NCBI GenBank assembly: GCA_030159075.1
Contig: BROG01000235.1
Location: forward strand, 1-64,000
DNA length: 64,000 bases
Direction: 5' to 3'
From: Atrina japonica
Lineage: Eukaryota; Mollusca; Bivalvia; Pterioida; Pinnidae
Positions 1 to 19,600 of this stretch are shown piece after piece. How positions within the stretch are numbered: the stretch's first letter is position 1; every line of letters starts with the position of its first letter. The position numbers were made by a program, and so were the translations under genes. Below the pieces are notes generated by a model. That model made no database searches. It was not told where the DNA came from and worked only from the letters and a program-made list of their open reading frames with translations.

Positions 1-23
1 CAGTATGGAAATGTAACAATTAC

Positions 24-9481
<9,458 letters not shown>

Positions 9482-9834
9482 GTTTGATTTAAATTGCCAG
9501 AGTCACTTATTTCAGGGATTCTAGTGTAAACTTGTAAGATTGGCGGCAATGTTTTCGAGATTCATTTCCTGTATTCGATAAATAATAAAACCAAGTACGG
9601 GCAAAATGTATACACTTCACCGGACTATCAATCAAAAGAGTGGCACTATCCAATCATAACAAGCGATGGAATTTTAGAAACAGTATAAAAAGCATAATAT
9701 TAACCGTCAGGATGTCCAAGCAGCGATACATAAAGCTTAACAGATCTGGAGAATATTGGATAAACACGGGTTCCAGATATGGGACCAGGTGCCCTGGAGG
9801 AACAAACATCCTCTGTTGACCAGTCACAACGTAC

Positions 9835-9893
9835 CTGCATTGGGTCCACAGTAAAATTAAAATAAGAACAAGTGAGGAACAAATCCTTGCCAT
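9835..9893 (-). other. possible signal-peptide exon or uORF in TUBG upstream region
   Basis: On the minus strand an ATG at 9893 opens MARICSSLVLILILLWTQC, a textbook signal peptide shape (Arg, hydrophobic core, small/Cys end). It is followed at once by a strong donor-like CAG|GTACGT at 9835/9834. Unspliced, the frame runs on to 9654 with no recognisable domain. No downstream exon was found. It may be a first exon of an unseen secreted protein, a TUBG upstream ORF, or chance. Confidence 0.25.
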
Positions 9894-10354
9894 GGTACAG
9901 ACGCCACATTCAACAACTATCAAATAGATTGATGGCTCGACATTGAACATTTATATAGACCTGTAAATATATACTGAAACACATAAATCATTTAGCAAAG
10001 CACGAGAGCTTGCAAAAGCATCTGAATATTTAAAATGAAATGAAAAAATTCTATCTTGAATTGATCGGAATAAGGTGCAACATCGTGTTCGGTTGGATTT
10101 CTACAAACAACAAATAGATCTAGACCGGTGTCGGGATTAATGATTTGTTGGAAAAATTCGGGTTCATTCATAGTCATTTATTAGTGCCAAGTGTAACATA
10201 CATTTGTTTAAACAATAAGGCTTCTTCTTAGTCGCGGCAGAGACAAATATATGCCGACAACGGAAAAGAAAACCCAGTACGTTATAGATCTTATTTTTAT
10301 TAACTTGAAAAAAAAACTTTGCAAAACAATAAACATCATACATTTTCACTTTAT

Positions 10355-10360
<6 letters not shown>

Positions 10361-10427
<67 letters not shown>
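10361..10427 (+). repeat. (AG)n microsatellite, about 33 units
   Basis: An uninterrupted AG dinucleotide run lies about 280 bp upstream of the RETREG ATG, inside the divergent promoter. Long GA tracts can bind GAGA-type factors or adopt H-DNA, but nothing else here shows a role. Confidence 0.95.
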
Positions 10428-10433
<6 letters not shown>

Positions 10434-10623
10434 TTACCCGAATATATTTAGTACATTATGTTGTATAGGCCATTTCCTGTTCACGTAATAACGAGATTAT
10501 TTGTTTTGTATTTTATGTTTATTTTCATAGTATAGTTTGGTCATTCTTAATTATGAAATTAATTTAAAAACTACAAGAAATGCAGACTAAATAGCCATTT
10601 AAACAAACTACGTTTGACATAAA

Positions 10624-10631
10624 TGACGTCA
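10624..10631. promoter_or_regulatory. full palindromic CRE (TGACGTCA)
   Basis: The octamer TGACGTCA, consensus for CREB/ATF dimers, lies 79 bp upstream of the RETREG start codon in an AT-rich background. Human ER-phagy receptors and ER-stress genes often respond to ATF/CREB-family factors, so a functional site is plausible here. Only the motif is seen. Confidence 0.5.
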
Positions 10632-10709
10632 CATGCAAAACAAAAATATTACATGATCCAGATCTGGGTCGTTTGTTGACATTCATTTACAATAGATACA
10701 GAAACTACG

Positions 10710-13700
10710 ATGGATTATCCGATTGAATTACAACCTGACCAGTATGTCAGAGAAAAAGAAGATATGTTTATGCAACTTTTGAGTCCAATTGAACCTTTCG
10801 TCATGTGTGTACAAAGTATATTGGTATGGGAAAATCCACGGACAAGTGCAATGATGTTTATACTTGTACATGGAGTGTTTTGGTACGAAATTGTATGACC
10901 CACATTCGTAAATATAAAACAAATTCACTTTTAAAATAGAATGTAGATCTAGTTCAGAGGGTTTATGTACGTTTGTCTTATCAAATAAGTGAAGTCTACA
11001 TTTGTTTATATCGATATACTGATTTATACCTGTGTAGGATATACAAGCAGGATATGTTAATAACTTTAAATTAAATCCTGGTTGTGGCGGTTCATACAAC
11101 CTATTGCGGGGGCGGATTCATCATCATAGGCCACTGTATACTCTAACATGTCTGTGCCTAGATATTCATATTTTGCAATAATTAGTGTTTTGTCATATTT
11201 GTCAACAGAAATCATAGTACAATTTTTGTAGATTACTCATTAGGTTTCATTTGCCTGTTCTAGAAATTTTTAATTTTGTATCGTTACAACATATATGACG
11301 ACAGACACAGGGTGGAGTTAATTTTACATTAAACTTCGAAATAGTTCGCTAAGATAAGCTACAAATGACTGTGGTTATTAAAAAGCACTTCACAAACTTG
11401 AATTGAGTCAACTATAGTATAAGTGATGGTTTTCTGATAATGTTATCCAACTGTAAACATTGCTCATGATTACCTGGGCCGAAACTTGATGAGCTTTTCA
11501 ATTTTCTGACAATAATTTGTCCATTTTCAGTATCGTTATTGGTGTTGTTACCTCCATCCATACACATTTTTATATCTTGTCCAGAGCTGCATGGCCATTT
11601 TCAAACAAGTTTGATGCTCCATGTATATATAATTGCATCCATGGACAAATAGATTTTAGTGCATGGCTGATATTTTGCCATATCCATCCTTCACAGTAAA
11701 TATTAATTTATATAGTTACTTATTGGTGTCGAATCTGTAGAGCCAGCATTTGATATTAATATAAGAGTGAAATATACACCTGTCTGGTCAATACATTTAT
11801 ATCGGTAACCACAAGCTGTATGTATATATCAGTTGTAATTTACCTGTATGATAAATCAGATCATAACATAACTGACATTTGAAGTTACATATACAGTATA
11901 AGTCTTACACGTGAGTAAAATCTTACACACAAGACATACTTATTAGATATTATATTTTAGGAAAACACCAAGTGATTGTCACACAGGGCCTGGCATATGT
12001 AAGAATGACTTAAGTTTTGTTCATCCTGAAATCTGATTGACTGATCAGGTCAAGTTGAGAATTTTCTCAGACTTAAGTAAATTTTCAATTTTAATGGTGC
12101 TTAGTCCAGATCTTTTTAGACACACCAATTCAGATAAATTTTAATTTTTATATCTTCTGATTACCAACATGTTTATATACTATTATATATGTATTAGTTC
12201 ATGTATATTACAAATGTACATGTACAATGAAACTTGAATATAAACTCCCCTTAGGGACCCAACAAAACCAATCTTTATAGGGAGGTGGTCTTTATATAGA
12301 GGTTGATTTGTACACAAATGGTACAATTGAGGACAGCAGGTGGTCTTTATACACAGGTGGTCACTAAAACAAGTTTTACTGTATATAGACTATGCCCAGG
12401 GAATACATAGTGATTTAAGATGATGTTAATACTAATTCTACATTTTTGTAATTGACAGGTTTGTAGCTGCATTTGGCTGTCAGTTTTACTTTACAATCAG
12501 TGTTATAACAATGATATTATATATGATTTATACATGGAAACGTAAAATATGGCCCGAAATTAGAGGTAAGTCTATAGGTGATGTAACATGTCTTAATCTT
12601 GATGTAATGTTTTGTTCATATACATTGTATATTGTTACCCATTGCAATCTGTTATCAACATGTGTCTATGTGATATGTCTGTATGTCATGTAACTATGGT
12701 ATGACTGTATGTCATGTGTCCATGTCATGTGACCATGTCATGTCTGTATGTCATGTGTCTGTATGTCATGTCTATGTCATGTAACTATGGTATGTCTGTA
12801 TGTCTTGTGTATGTATCATGAGTTTGTATGCCATATGTCTGAATGTCATGTCTGTATATTTGTCATGTGTCTGCATCATGTGTCTATGTCATGTGTCAAC
12901 ACACCATGTCTGTATGTCATGTCTGCACACCATGTCTGTATATCATATGTCTATACATATGTATGCCATGTGTTTGTATATCATATCAATGCATGCCATA
13001 TCTATGCACCATGTCTGTATGTCAGGTGTCTGAATGTCATATGTCATATATTTGCACACCATGTCTGTATGTCATGTGTCTGAATATCATGTGTCTGTAT
13101 GTCATACATTTGCACACCATGTCTGTATGCCATGTGTCCAATATGTGTCTGTATGTCATATATTTGCACACCATGTCTGTATTTCATGTGTCTGAATGTC
13201 ATATGTCTGTATGTCATGTGTCTGTATGTCATATGTCTGCACATCATGTCTGTATGTCATGTGTCTGTATGTCAGCTTGTGTCTTTAGTGTCATGTGACT
13301 ATGTCATATATGTGAATGTATTTTTGGCAGAAGTTTGTTTTTCTTTTGACAAGTCTGTTGAGCATCCATTTCTTAGTAATGCTAAATTATCCAGTCCATT
13401 TTGATACTATGCAGCTGATAGTGATGCTATGTGTACATATACATGTAAACATTCATAATTATTTTTTTCTTCTGATTTTAGTGCCACCTCCAATACCAGA
13501 AGACCCTGACAGGTAACTACATGAACTTACCATCACCCTGTACATGTGTCTATATATGACCATATAACAGTGCAATCAAAAGTTTTCTTGAAATTATCTG
13601 ATGAAACACAGTAACCATATCCAGGTGTAAATTTATAAAAAGTTTCAAAAAGCCATTTCCTCTGCGAAATTTAAAACTTTTACATGTGAAATAGCTACAG

Positions 13701-16700
13701 TAAAACCTGTGTTTAGTGGACAGTTGCCGAACTAATTTTCTGTTATAGAGAGGTGCCCGCTGAATGATGGATGACCATTTATGACATTCATATTAGTAAT
13801 TAACGCAAAACGCTTTTGTAATCAACTGTTACAATGCAAAGAAATAAATATCAAGCGAAAACACAAAATGAAAGTTTGTAAGAGTGTTTCTTAAAATAGA
13901 AGTCGGGACATATAGCTTATTGAGATGAGAAATTGCCTGTGGCAACGGAAGTCAATTTTAGGAAGACTGTCTGCTAATTCAAGGTTAAAAATACCGAACT
14001 TATGCATATTTGGGCTAACAACTGTGTCCTTTAAAGGCATTTTCTGGGTAAGGGAGGTGTTCATTTATTGAAAACACACTAGTAGTCTTATATAACAATG
14101 TAAATCAGGACCTACAAAAACTATCCATTATCGAAGGGTGTCACTGAATTAAGGTGTCCATTATGGCATATTTTACTAAATTTTGTATTGAAAGTTTGAG
14201 TGATTTTCTTTCCAAATTTATTTTCTGATAAGTCATCTTAGTCACACTGAAATAACCTGTTCATGTCAATCATGATTTGACTGCTTTAAAACTATAAATA
14301 GAATGACACACAAAAAAGCCATTTGATTGCTGATTCAATTTAATTGTTTTTTTTCTGTCAGTTAAATGTACTAGAATATCTGTAAATGGATTGTGTTTAT
14401 AATCAGAGATGTTGTTACCGGTAGTTGTAAATTTACTCAACATAATTGCTGGGGTCTTTGTTGCTGAGTAGCTAGGGCACTGTAATTTAGATCACTGTCT
14501 CTCATCTTTAGTTAGCACAGTTTCCAGCTGTGTTGAAACCTAAGTTGGTTATGTGAGAAAATTTGTCATTTTGTTTGTGGAAGGCCAGTGGTCTCTTCCC
14601 AAGAACATTGTAACCAAGTTTTCTTCTCCACGATTGAAAACTGGTGCCACCACTTTATAACTAAAGTATTGTGTAGTGTATAACACATCAAAAGCACTCG
14701 CCATAATTGTGATTTGAATTTTGTGAGACGCTGATTATAAATCATTGTACCCACACTCAATCAAAGCTCTGATTTCATTATACAGTTGTTTCTGTTATAT
14801 TAGTATGACTTATTAGGTAAAACAATTGCTCATTCCTATATCGGTATATCATTTTGTTATTTTATTTACATGCGGTTGTACCCACTCTCAATCAAAGCTC
14901 TGATTTCATTATACAATTGTTTCTGTTATATTAGTATGACTTATGAGGTAAAACAATAGCTCATTCCTTATATCGATATATCATTTTGTTATTTTATTTA
15001 CATGCGGTTGTTCTTTTTTGTAGCTGGACTCCTGTTCATCCTCGTTTGTTAAGTGTACCAGAAATATGTAGATATCTGAGTCAGTTTTGGTGCTATTTAT
15101 CTAATTATATAAATTGCTGGTTGGCCTTCCGACGTAATCATCATGTTTTGGTAAGTCTTTGTTTGTATTTGAACATACCGGTATTCATTTTCTGTGTACT
15201 GTACATTGTAATTTCTATGCTAACTTATTATCATTATAGTCAGCCAAATTTCTAAGTATGTCTCTATACATGTATACATGACATATATCATTACTTATAC
15301 AAAAAATAAATACATTTTGTACCTCAATCTGTTTTTATCTTTCAGTTTTGTGGAATGAACTGTTTCGGATTTTTAATGATGGCTTTAGTTGGAAGATATG
15401 TACCAGGATTAATGTTAACTTATATCATTGGTATGTTCAGATGAGTTTTGATTTCATAATTAAACACACACACATACACACACACACAATTTTTTTCTCT
15501 CTCACATGACATCTCTGTAATTCTCTTTCTCTCTCTATCTATTTCTCTGTCTCTCACATTTTGTTTCTTTTTCTCTCTGTATGTTTTTCTCTGTTTCCTC
15601 TCTCTCATTTCTTATATATTTCTTTTTATTTGTTCCTTTTCAATGTTTGGTAATCAGGGACTCAGCTGCCAGAAAGCAGTCACAAGAAATATTTCTTGAA
15701 CCACAAATTCAAAGGGAAAACATTGCTTACAATATAAAGTGTTGATGTTTTTGTTTTTTGAAAATGCTCTGTTATGTGTCATTAGAGCAGAACTAAGTTA
15801 AATGTTAAAAACTTACGGTGTGTTTTGTCTCATATGGTTACCAGTATTTCTGTGATTTTTTTTCTTTTAGTTATTTCTCTGATGTCTATTTTGTCTTTTG
15901 TATTTATTTCTCTGATGTCTATTTTGTCTTTTACAGATATTTCTCTGATGTCTATTTTGTCTTTTATTTATTTCTCTGATGTCTATTTTATCTTTGACAG
16001 ATATTTTTCTGGTGTCTATTTTGTCCTTTACAGTTATTTATCTGATGTCTAGTTTGTCTTTTACAGATATTTTTCTGATGTTTCATTTTATCTTTTACAG
16101 TTATTTCTGTGATGCTGTGGCCCTGTTTTATATACAACAATCTTCTTCAAAAATGTTACCTCTCCATTGAACCAGTCTATATGAAACTTGATTATTCACT
16201 CAAATTGAAGCCAAAGTGGATATTTAAAGGTAAACAAACAATTTTAGATGTTGATCTTTAATTATAATTTCAACTAATGCAATCATATGACCTAAAGCCA
16301 TCATAGTCATTCAGATTGTAATAAACTACTGAACATTTATAACTTCTGTTCAAAAGCCACTCTCATCATTACCATTAGTGAAGTCCTTTGTATTTGATAT
16401 TAGTACATCTAGAATAAGTAGCATTTTGGACTTTAAACCATATAACTAATTAAGATATATGTAATTCAACAATTTTCTGCATTAGTGTTTATAAGGAACT
16501 CTCATATCATTTATAGCTCTTTTTCACATGCACACACATCTCAAACTCTTAATTTAGAATGCAATTTTTAAAAAATTGTTTTAAATCAATAAAAACATTT
16601 TATGATAGAAGAAAGAAACGATATTATGTATGATTAAAGAACACCTTTAATTCAATTTGACTTTAAGGAGGAGGGACTGGCATTGATTGAGGTGGGGTTA

Positions 16701-19334
16701 AGATGAAAGTTTTTGATCAGGTTTTATCAAAATAGTGTTAGACTTGCATCTTTTGTTCTATAAAATCGGTACTGTAATCTTATTGTCTATTTGCACCTAT
16801 CTATAAGTGATTTTGTTCCAGCATTTGGATTTAACTCACCAACCCCTGAGATCATAATAAGAGTCATCCAGATCAAAAGATAGCATGGTCTGCTGTCATA
16901 ATTTAGGAGTGAGTAATGCAAGTAAATATTGCAACTGAAATTTTGGCAGTTTTTAGATACAAATTTGTGAACTTTAACATTCTTTGAAATGGGTGACAAT
17001 GATTTAATTGTACCTTCAGGTTCCCATTGGCATTCATATTGGTTTAATTGTTAGCCTGTTTCTAGATACATGTCTCCAATGAAGGAAAGCTATTCTGAAT
17101 CATGTGTTTGCTATTGTAGAAAAGAAATCAAGTAAGCGAGTGGACTATGGCTCTGTTGGCATAGCAACCGAGCACAGTGCAGAGACAGACAGCGAGTCAG
17201 AAGATTTCATACCAACTCATGATCCCCGTGTTACAGCTGCCTTGGCTCGTGCCATCACAGACTCGGAGGATGAAGGTGGTACACCATCTGTGTCTACATC
17301 CCAGCAGTCAAAGGAACAATCTGTTGACCTTAATGAAGATCAAGATCAGGATGGTAATATACATGTGCAATAATCAATTCAGATTTGTTTTATAACAAAT
17401 AATATCAATAATTAAATTATAAATATTACTGTATACTTGAAAGTTTTCTCCCCTGGTTATTTTCGACCTTTAACCCATTTACCCCTAAAGACACATTTGC
17501 ACTGGCTTAAGTCATTGATTTACAGAAGAGTCCATTGTTTTTCAGGGGCCATTGAGTTAAGGACAGAAGATATATTTACCCCTTCTTAACTTTGTCCTAA
17601 ATCACTATAGTCTCATGAATGTCCAGGCTTCAATTATTCTACCTGGAGATTTTAAAATTTCATTTCAAATTTGTCCTCTCATATAAGGACGAGAATTGTG
17701 AAAATAAAATGTCATATCAGAAGGACAAATTTATTGAAATTTTGTGAAAAAATAACACAAAAAATTATCATTATTTTTTAAATAATATTTGATGATAGAA
17801 ATTACCAGTGCTCATATCTTATGTGAATCATGATGCCAAAATGATCATGATAAAAAATCAGCTCTTGTGTTAAGCTGAAACCAAAAGATGCTACTGTCAT
17901 GATTTATGTTAGGTAAAAGATATACAAAGTTTGTTTGCAAAAATATACAATGTACTTGGGCCTACATACTGAATTCTATATGAAATGATCTTACATGTTA
18001 CAAAATGTCCATACAACAATCCATCATAAAGATTCAAAACATATTTCCTTGTAGTCCTGAAATAAAAAGTCCATACAAAGTTCTGGACCGCATTCTTTAA
18101 GATTATCTTTCAGTGATTCACTATAGGTGATGCAATATCTCGGAGTTGTTCTTACTGCTGACCTACTTATAAAACCACTAAAAAGTCCCCTAACAGTCAA
18201 ATCCGAAGGGTCCCTAAGTTTGTCTGTGTCCATTAAAGTTTGGTTGAAGTTTAGATCACCATTCCATTCATACAGTCAAACCCACATACACTGCACCCTG
18301 TTATGCTGAAATCCTGCTTTATTTGAAATGATTTTGATTCTTCAGTCCAGTCCCTTTATAACCATTATGACCCAGTTATTTTAAAATCCCTGTTTATTTA
18401 AAAAAATAATAATTTTCCTTTGATTTAAGTATATACAGGTTTGACTGTTATTGTTTCACAGGTGGAGAGCATGTATTTAACTGTCAGAGTGCTTGATTGG
18501 TTAAGGGGCTTATTTTATGATCAAATTTTGGGGAATCATAAATTTTTGTGGACAATCTGACATGCAGGTATTGGTAATAAGGCATCATTATTAATTTTGA
18601 TGACATTGGGATGAATGATTCATGCCATATGTCTGAAACAAGTATGATTTTGTATTTTTTTTTTATCTTTGTCTTTTAATCTTGACAAATGTGATGTTGT
18701 TTTTTTTTCAGACATTTTAACAAGTTCTGATATTGAAGCAGAATTTGCCAAAGGGTTAGGTGAAATGCCCTCAATTGATGATGAACTTGATCAGACAGAT
18801 GATGAACTTCTCGGATCTTTGAATTCCGGCTCAGGCAAACAAAAATCCAGTGAAAAGACAATCCAGGAAAATCCAATGAACTTCATATCCTCTCATTTCG
18901 GTGATAGCTCAGATGAAGAAGAAAGTCTGATAAAAGATTTAAGTTTTCCGGACATTCAAGATGGCAACTCAGTTTTGACAGATGCCCCACAATCACAAGA
19001 CACCACTCAAATGATTGGAAGTGGTTTCACCCATGCTGCTGGTGACCTTGTATCAAGAACATTCTCTACAGTAATGGGCTCCGCTATCTCAGGAATATCA
19101 AACTTGAAACAAAGAACTGTTGGGGATTCAAAAAGGACTGGTTCAGAAGGGGAATCCCGTGTGTCTTTCAGCAAAGATGAACATGATGAGGATGTGGATG
19201 TATTGTTAGACAAAAGTTCAGGTCAAAGTTCAGACAGAAAGCAAAAGTATTCTGAAACCAGTGAAGTTGATATTACGGAAGATTTTGAATTTTTGGACGA
19301 ATATGAATTAGAGGAAGATGAAGACAAAAAATAA
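10710..19334 (+). CDS. RETREG: reticulophagy regulator (FAM134/RETREG family), eight exons
   Basis: RETREG proteins are ER-membrane autophagy receptors that curve ER tubules and bind LC3/GABARAP. Coding exons are 10710-10882, 12459-12565, 13482-13512, 15024-15150, 15346-15430, 16101-16229, 17120-17353 and 18712-19334. All introns are GT..AG and the phases give 1509 nt, or 502 aa, close to the 466-543 aa of the human members. Residues about 44-82 and 147-187 form two long hydrophobic hairpins (reticulon-homology domain), separated by a linker with the family motifs KIWPEI and [13 protein letters not shown]. The C-terminal half is acidic and Ser-rich with [12 protein letters not shown], a match to the family motif before the second half. 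The protein ends [19 protein letters not shown]487-E-F-L490 is the LIR core after acidic residues, like DDFELLDQSEL in human RETREGs. I cannot say which vertebrate paralogue is closest; adjacency to TUBG hints at RETREG3. Confidence 0.94.
12230..12392. mobile_element. TIR element family D (AAACTTG ends), copy in RETREG intron 1
   Basis: The ends TACAATGAAACTTGAA and ACAAGTTTTACTGTA are inverted, and the interior repeats GGTGGTCTTTATA. Similar elements are at 22705-22893 and, with related ends, at 18271-18451. A more decayed one is near 21725-21915. No ORF. Confidence 0.5.
12640..13285. repeat. CATGTCTGTATGT array in RETREG intron 2
   Basis: About 640 bp are built from short words TGTCTGTATGTCATG, TGTCTATGTCATG and CACACCATG in irregular order. 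It generates Cys/Met/His-rich open frames in several phases, which are not genes. It lies between exon 2 and exon 3 and contains no exon sequence. Confidence 0.9.
14452..14700 (+). mobile_element. SINE-like element family S2, decayed copy
   Basis: It shares with 26833-27076 the series CCTAAG..GGTT..GTGAGAAA, TTTGTCA, GGAAGG, GGTCTCTTCC, TTTTCTCCTCC and AAACTGG..CCACCA, ending in GTAAAACA-like sequence. The 5' tRNA-like part is weak here. It lies in RETREG intron 3. Confidence 0.55.
14752..15010 (+). repeat. two-copy tandem duplication of about 126 bp next to RETREG exon 4 acceptor
   Basis: The segment from TACCCACACTCAATCAAAG to ATTTACATGCGGTTG at 14752-14877 recurs with few changes at 14878-15010. 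The second copy ends directly before the pyrimidine tract and TAG acceptor (15021-15023) of exon 4. Confidence 0.85.
15465..15615 (+). repeat. CA and CT-rich simple sequence in RETREG intron 5
   Basis: An (AC)n stretch at about 15464-15488 is followed by about 120 nt of TCTCTCT-type polypyrimidine. The minus-strand frame of Arg/Glu repeats over it is an artefact of base composition. Confidence 0.8.
15865..16112 (+). repeat. minisatellite copying the RETREG exon 6 acceptor
   Basis: About eight units of roughly 32 bp read TTATTTCTCTGATGTCTATT followed by TTGTCTTTTACAG or a variant. The last is the true acceptor CTTTTACAG|TTATTTCTGTGATG at 16100/16101, where the exon 6 coding sequence continues. 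Each upstream copy presents the same tract and first exon bases, so several are plausible decoy acceptors. Confidence 0.9.
17427..17706. mobile_element. TIR element family C split by a TTAA MITE
   Basis: The left end TACTGTATACTTGAAAG and body (GTTATTTTCGACC, TCTCATGAATG, CTTCAATTATT) match the 4527 copy. The match is interrupted at 17471-17560 by a complete family A MITE and resumes with GGACAGAAGATATATTTA. It lies in RETREG intron 7. Confidence 0.65.
17469..17560 (+). mobile_element. family A TTAA MITE, copy 1 (nested)
   Basis: A 90 bp element: TTAA, then CCCATTTACCCCTAAAGAC, core CATTGATTTACAGAAGAGTC, then TTTTTCAGGGGCCATTGAG, TTAA. Ends are imperfect inverted repeats. It is inserted inside the family C element at a TTAA. 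Confidence 0.8.
18271..18451. mobile_element. small TIR element, AGTCAAACC ends
   Basis: TACAGTCAAACCCACATA at the left is inverted relative to TATACAGGTTTGACTGTTA at the right, with no ORF between. The terminal word CAGTCAAAC suggests a relationship to family D. It lies in RETREG intron 7. Confidence 0.6.
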
Positions 19335-19600
19335 TTGCTTTATTTGAACATGATGAATTTTATTGATAAATTTGATTTTAATATACCAGATCTTTCTCCC
19401 CTCTCCCTCCCTCTTTCTAATTATTTATCTTTTCTTTTTCTACCCCACTCATTCCCTCTTCCCTTTCTCTCTCTTTATATATAAAAGTGACATTTGAGTT
19501 TTCACATCTTTATGTCAAAATTCTTTTACATGTATTTTGAATTTATACACATAAGACCTACATTATTTTGGAATTAAAACTTGGCTAACAGTCCTGTTTT
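19335..19600 (+). other. proximal 3' UTR of RETREG with candidate polyA signal
   Basis: After the stop codon at 19332-19334 comes pyrimidine-rich sequence (TTCTCCCCTC..., 19390-19475). An ATTAAA hexamer follows at 19573-19578 with T/GT-rich sequence downstream, about 240 nt after the stop. Further AATAAA hexamers occur at 21931 and near 26690, so a longer 3' UTR is also possible. RNA evidence would decide. Confidence 0.4.

Larger units (their letters stand above)
9482..10709. promoter_or_regulatory. shared head-to-head promoter region of TUBG and RETREG
   Basis: The 1228 bp between the two start codons serves genes that diverge from it, TUBG leftwards and RETREG rightwards. It contains a perfect CRE octamer near RETREG, a (GA)n tract and, on the minus strand, a CCAAT-type motif (CCAATC, 9543-9538) about 60 nt upstream of the TUBG ATG. 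I see no clear TATA box at a usual spacing. Transcription start sites cannot be placed from sequence alone. The region also holds a short minus-strand ORF with a signal-peptide-like start, listed separately. Confidence 0.6.

Noticed and set aside
10361..10427. Arg/Glu repeat protein
   Set aside because: Translation of the (AG)n microsatellite.
10715..11099. Minus-strand ORFs over RETREG exon 1
   Set aside because: Antisense shadows; the plus strand encodes the conserved RETREG N-terminus with a correct donor.
12748..13298. Cys/Met/His-rich open frames on both strands
   Set aside because: All frames of the CATGTCTGTATGT array stay open because the repeat lacks stops; no start context, splice sites or family match.
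15825..16170. Hydrophobic ISLMSILSF repeat ORF
   Set aside because: Product of the acceptor minisatellite; only the part from 16101 is real coding sequence, in RETREG exon 6.
18676..19213. Minus-strand ORFs over RETREG exon 8
   Set aside because: Antisense of an established coding exon.
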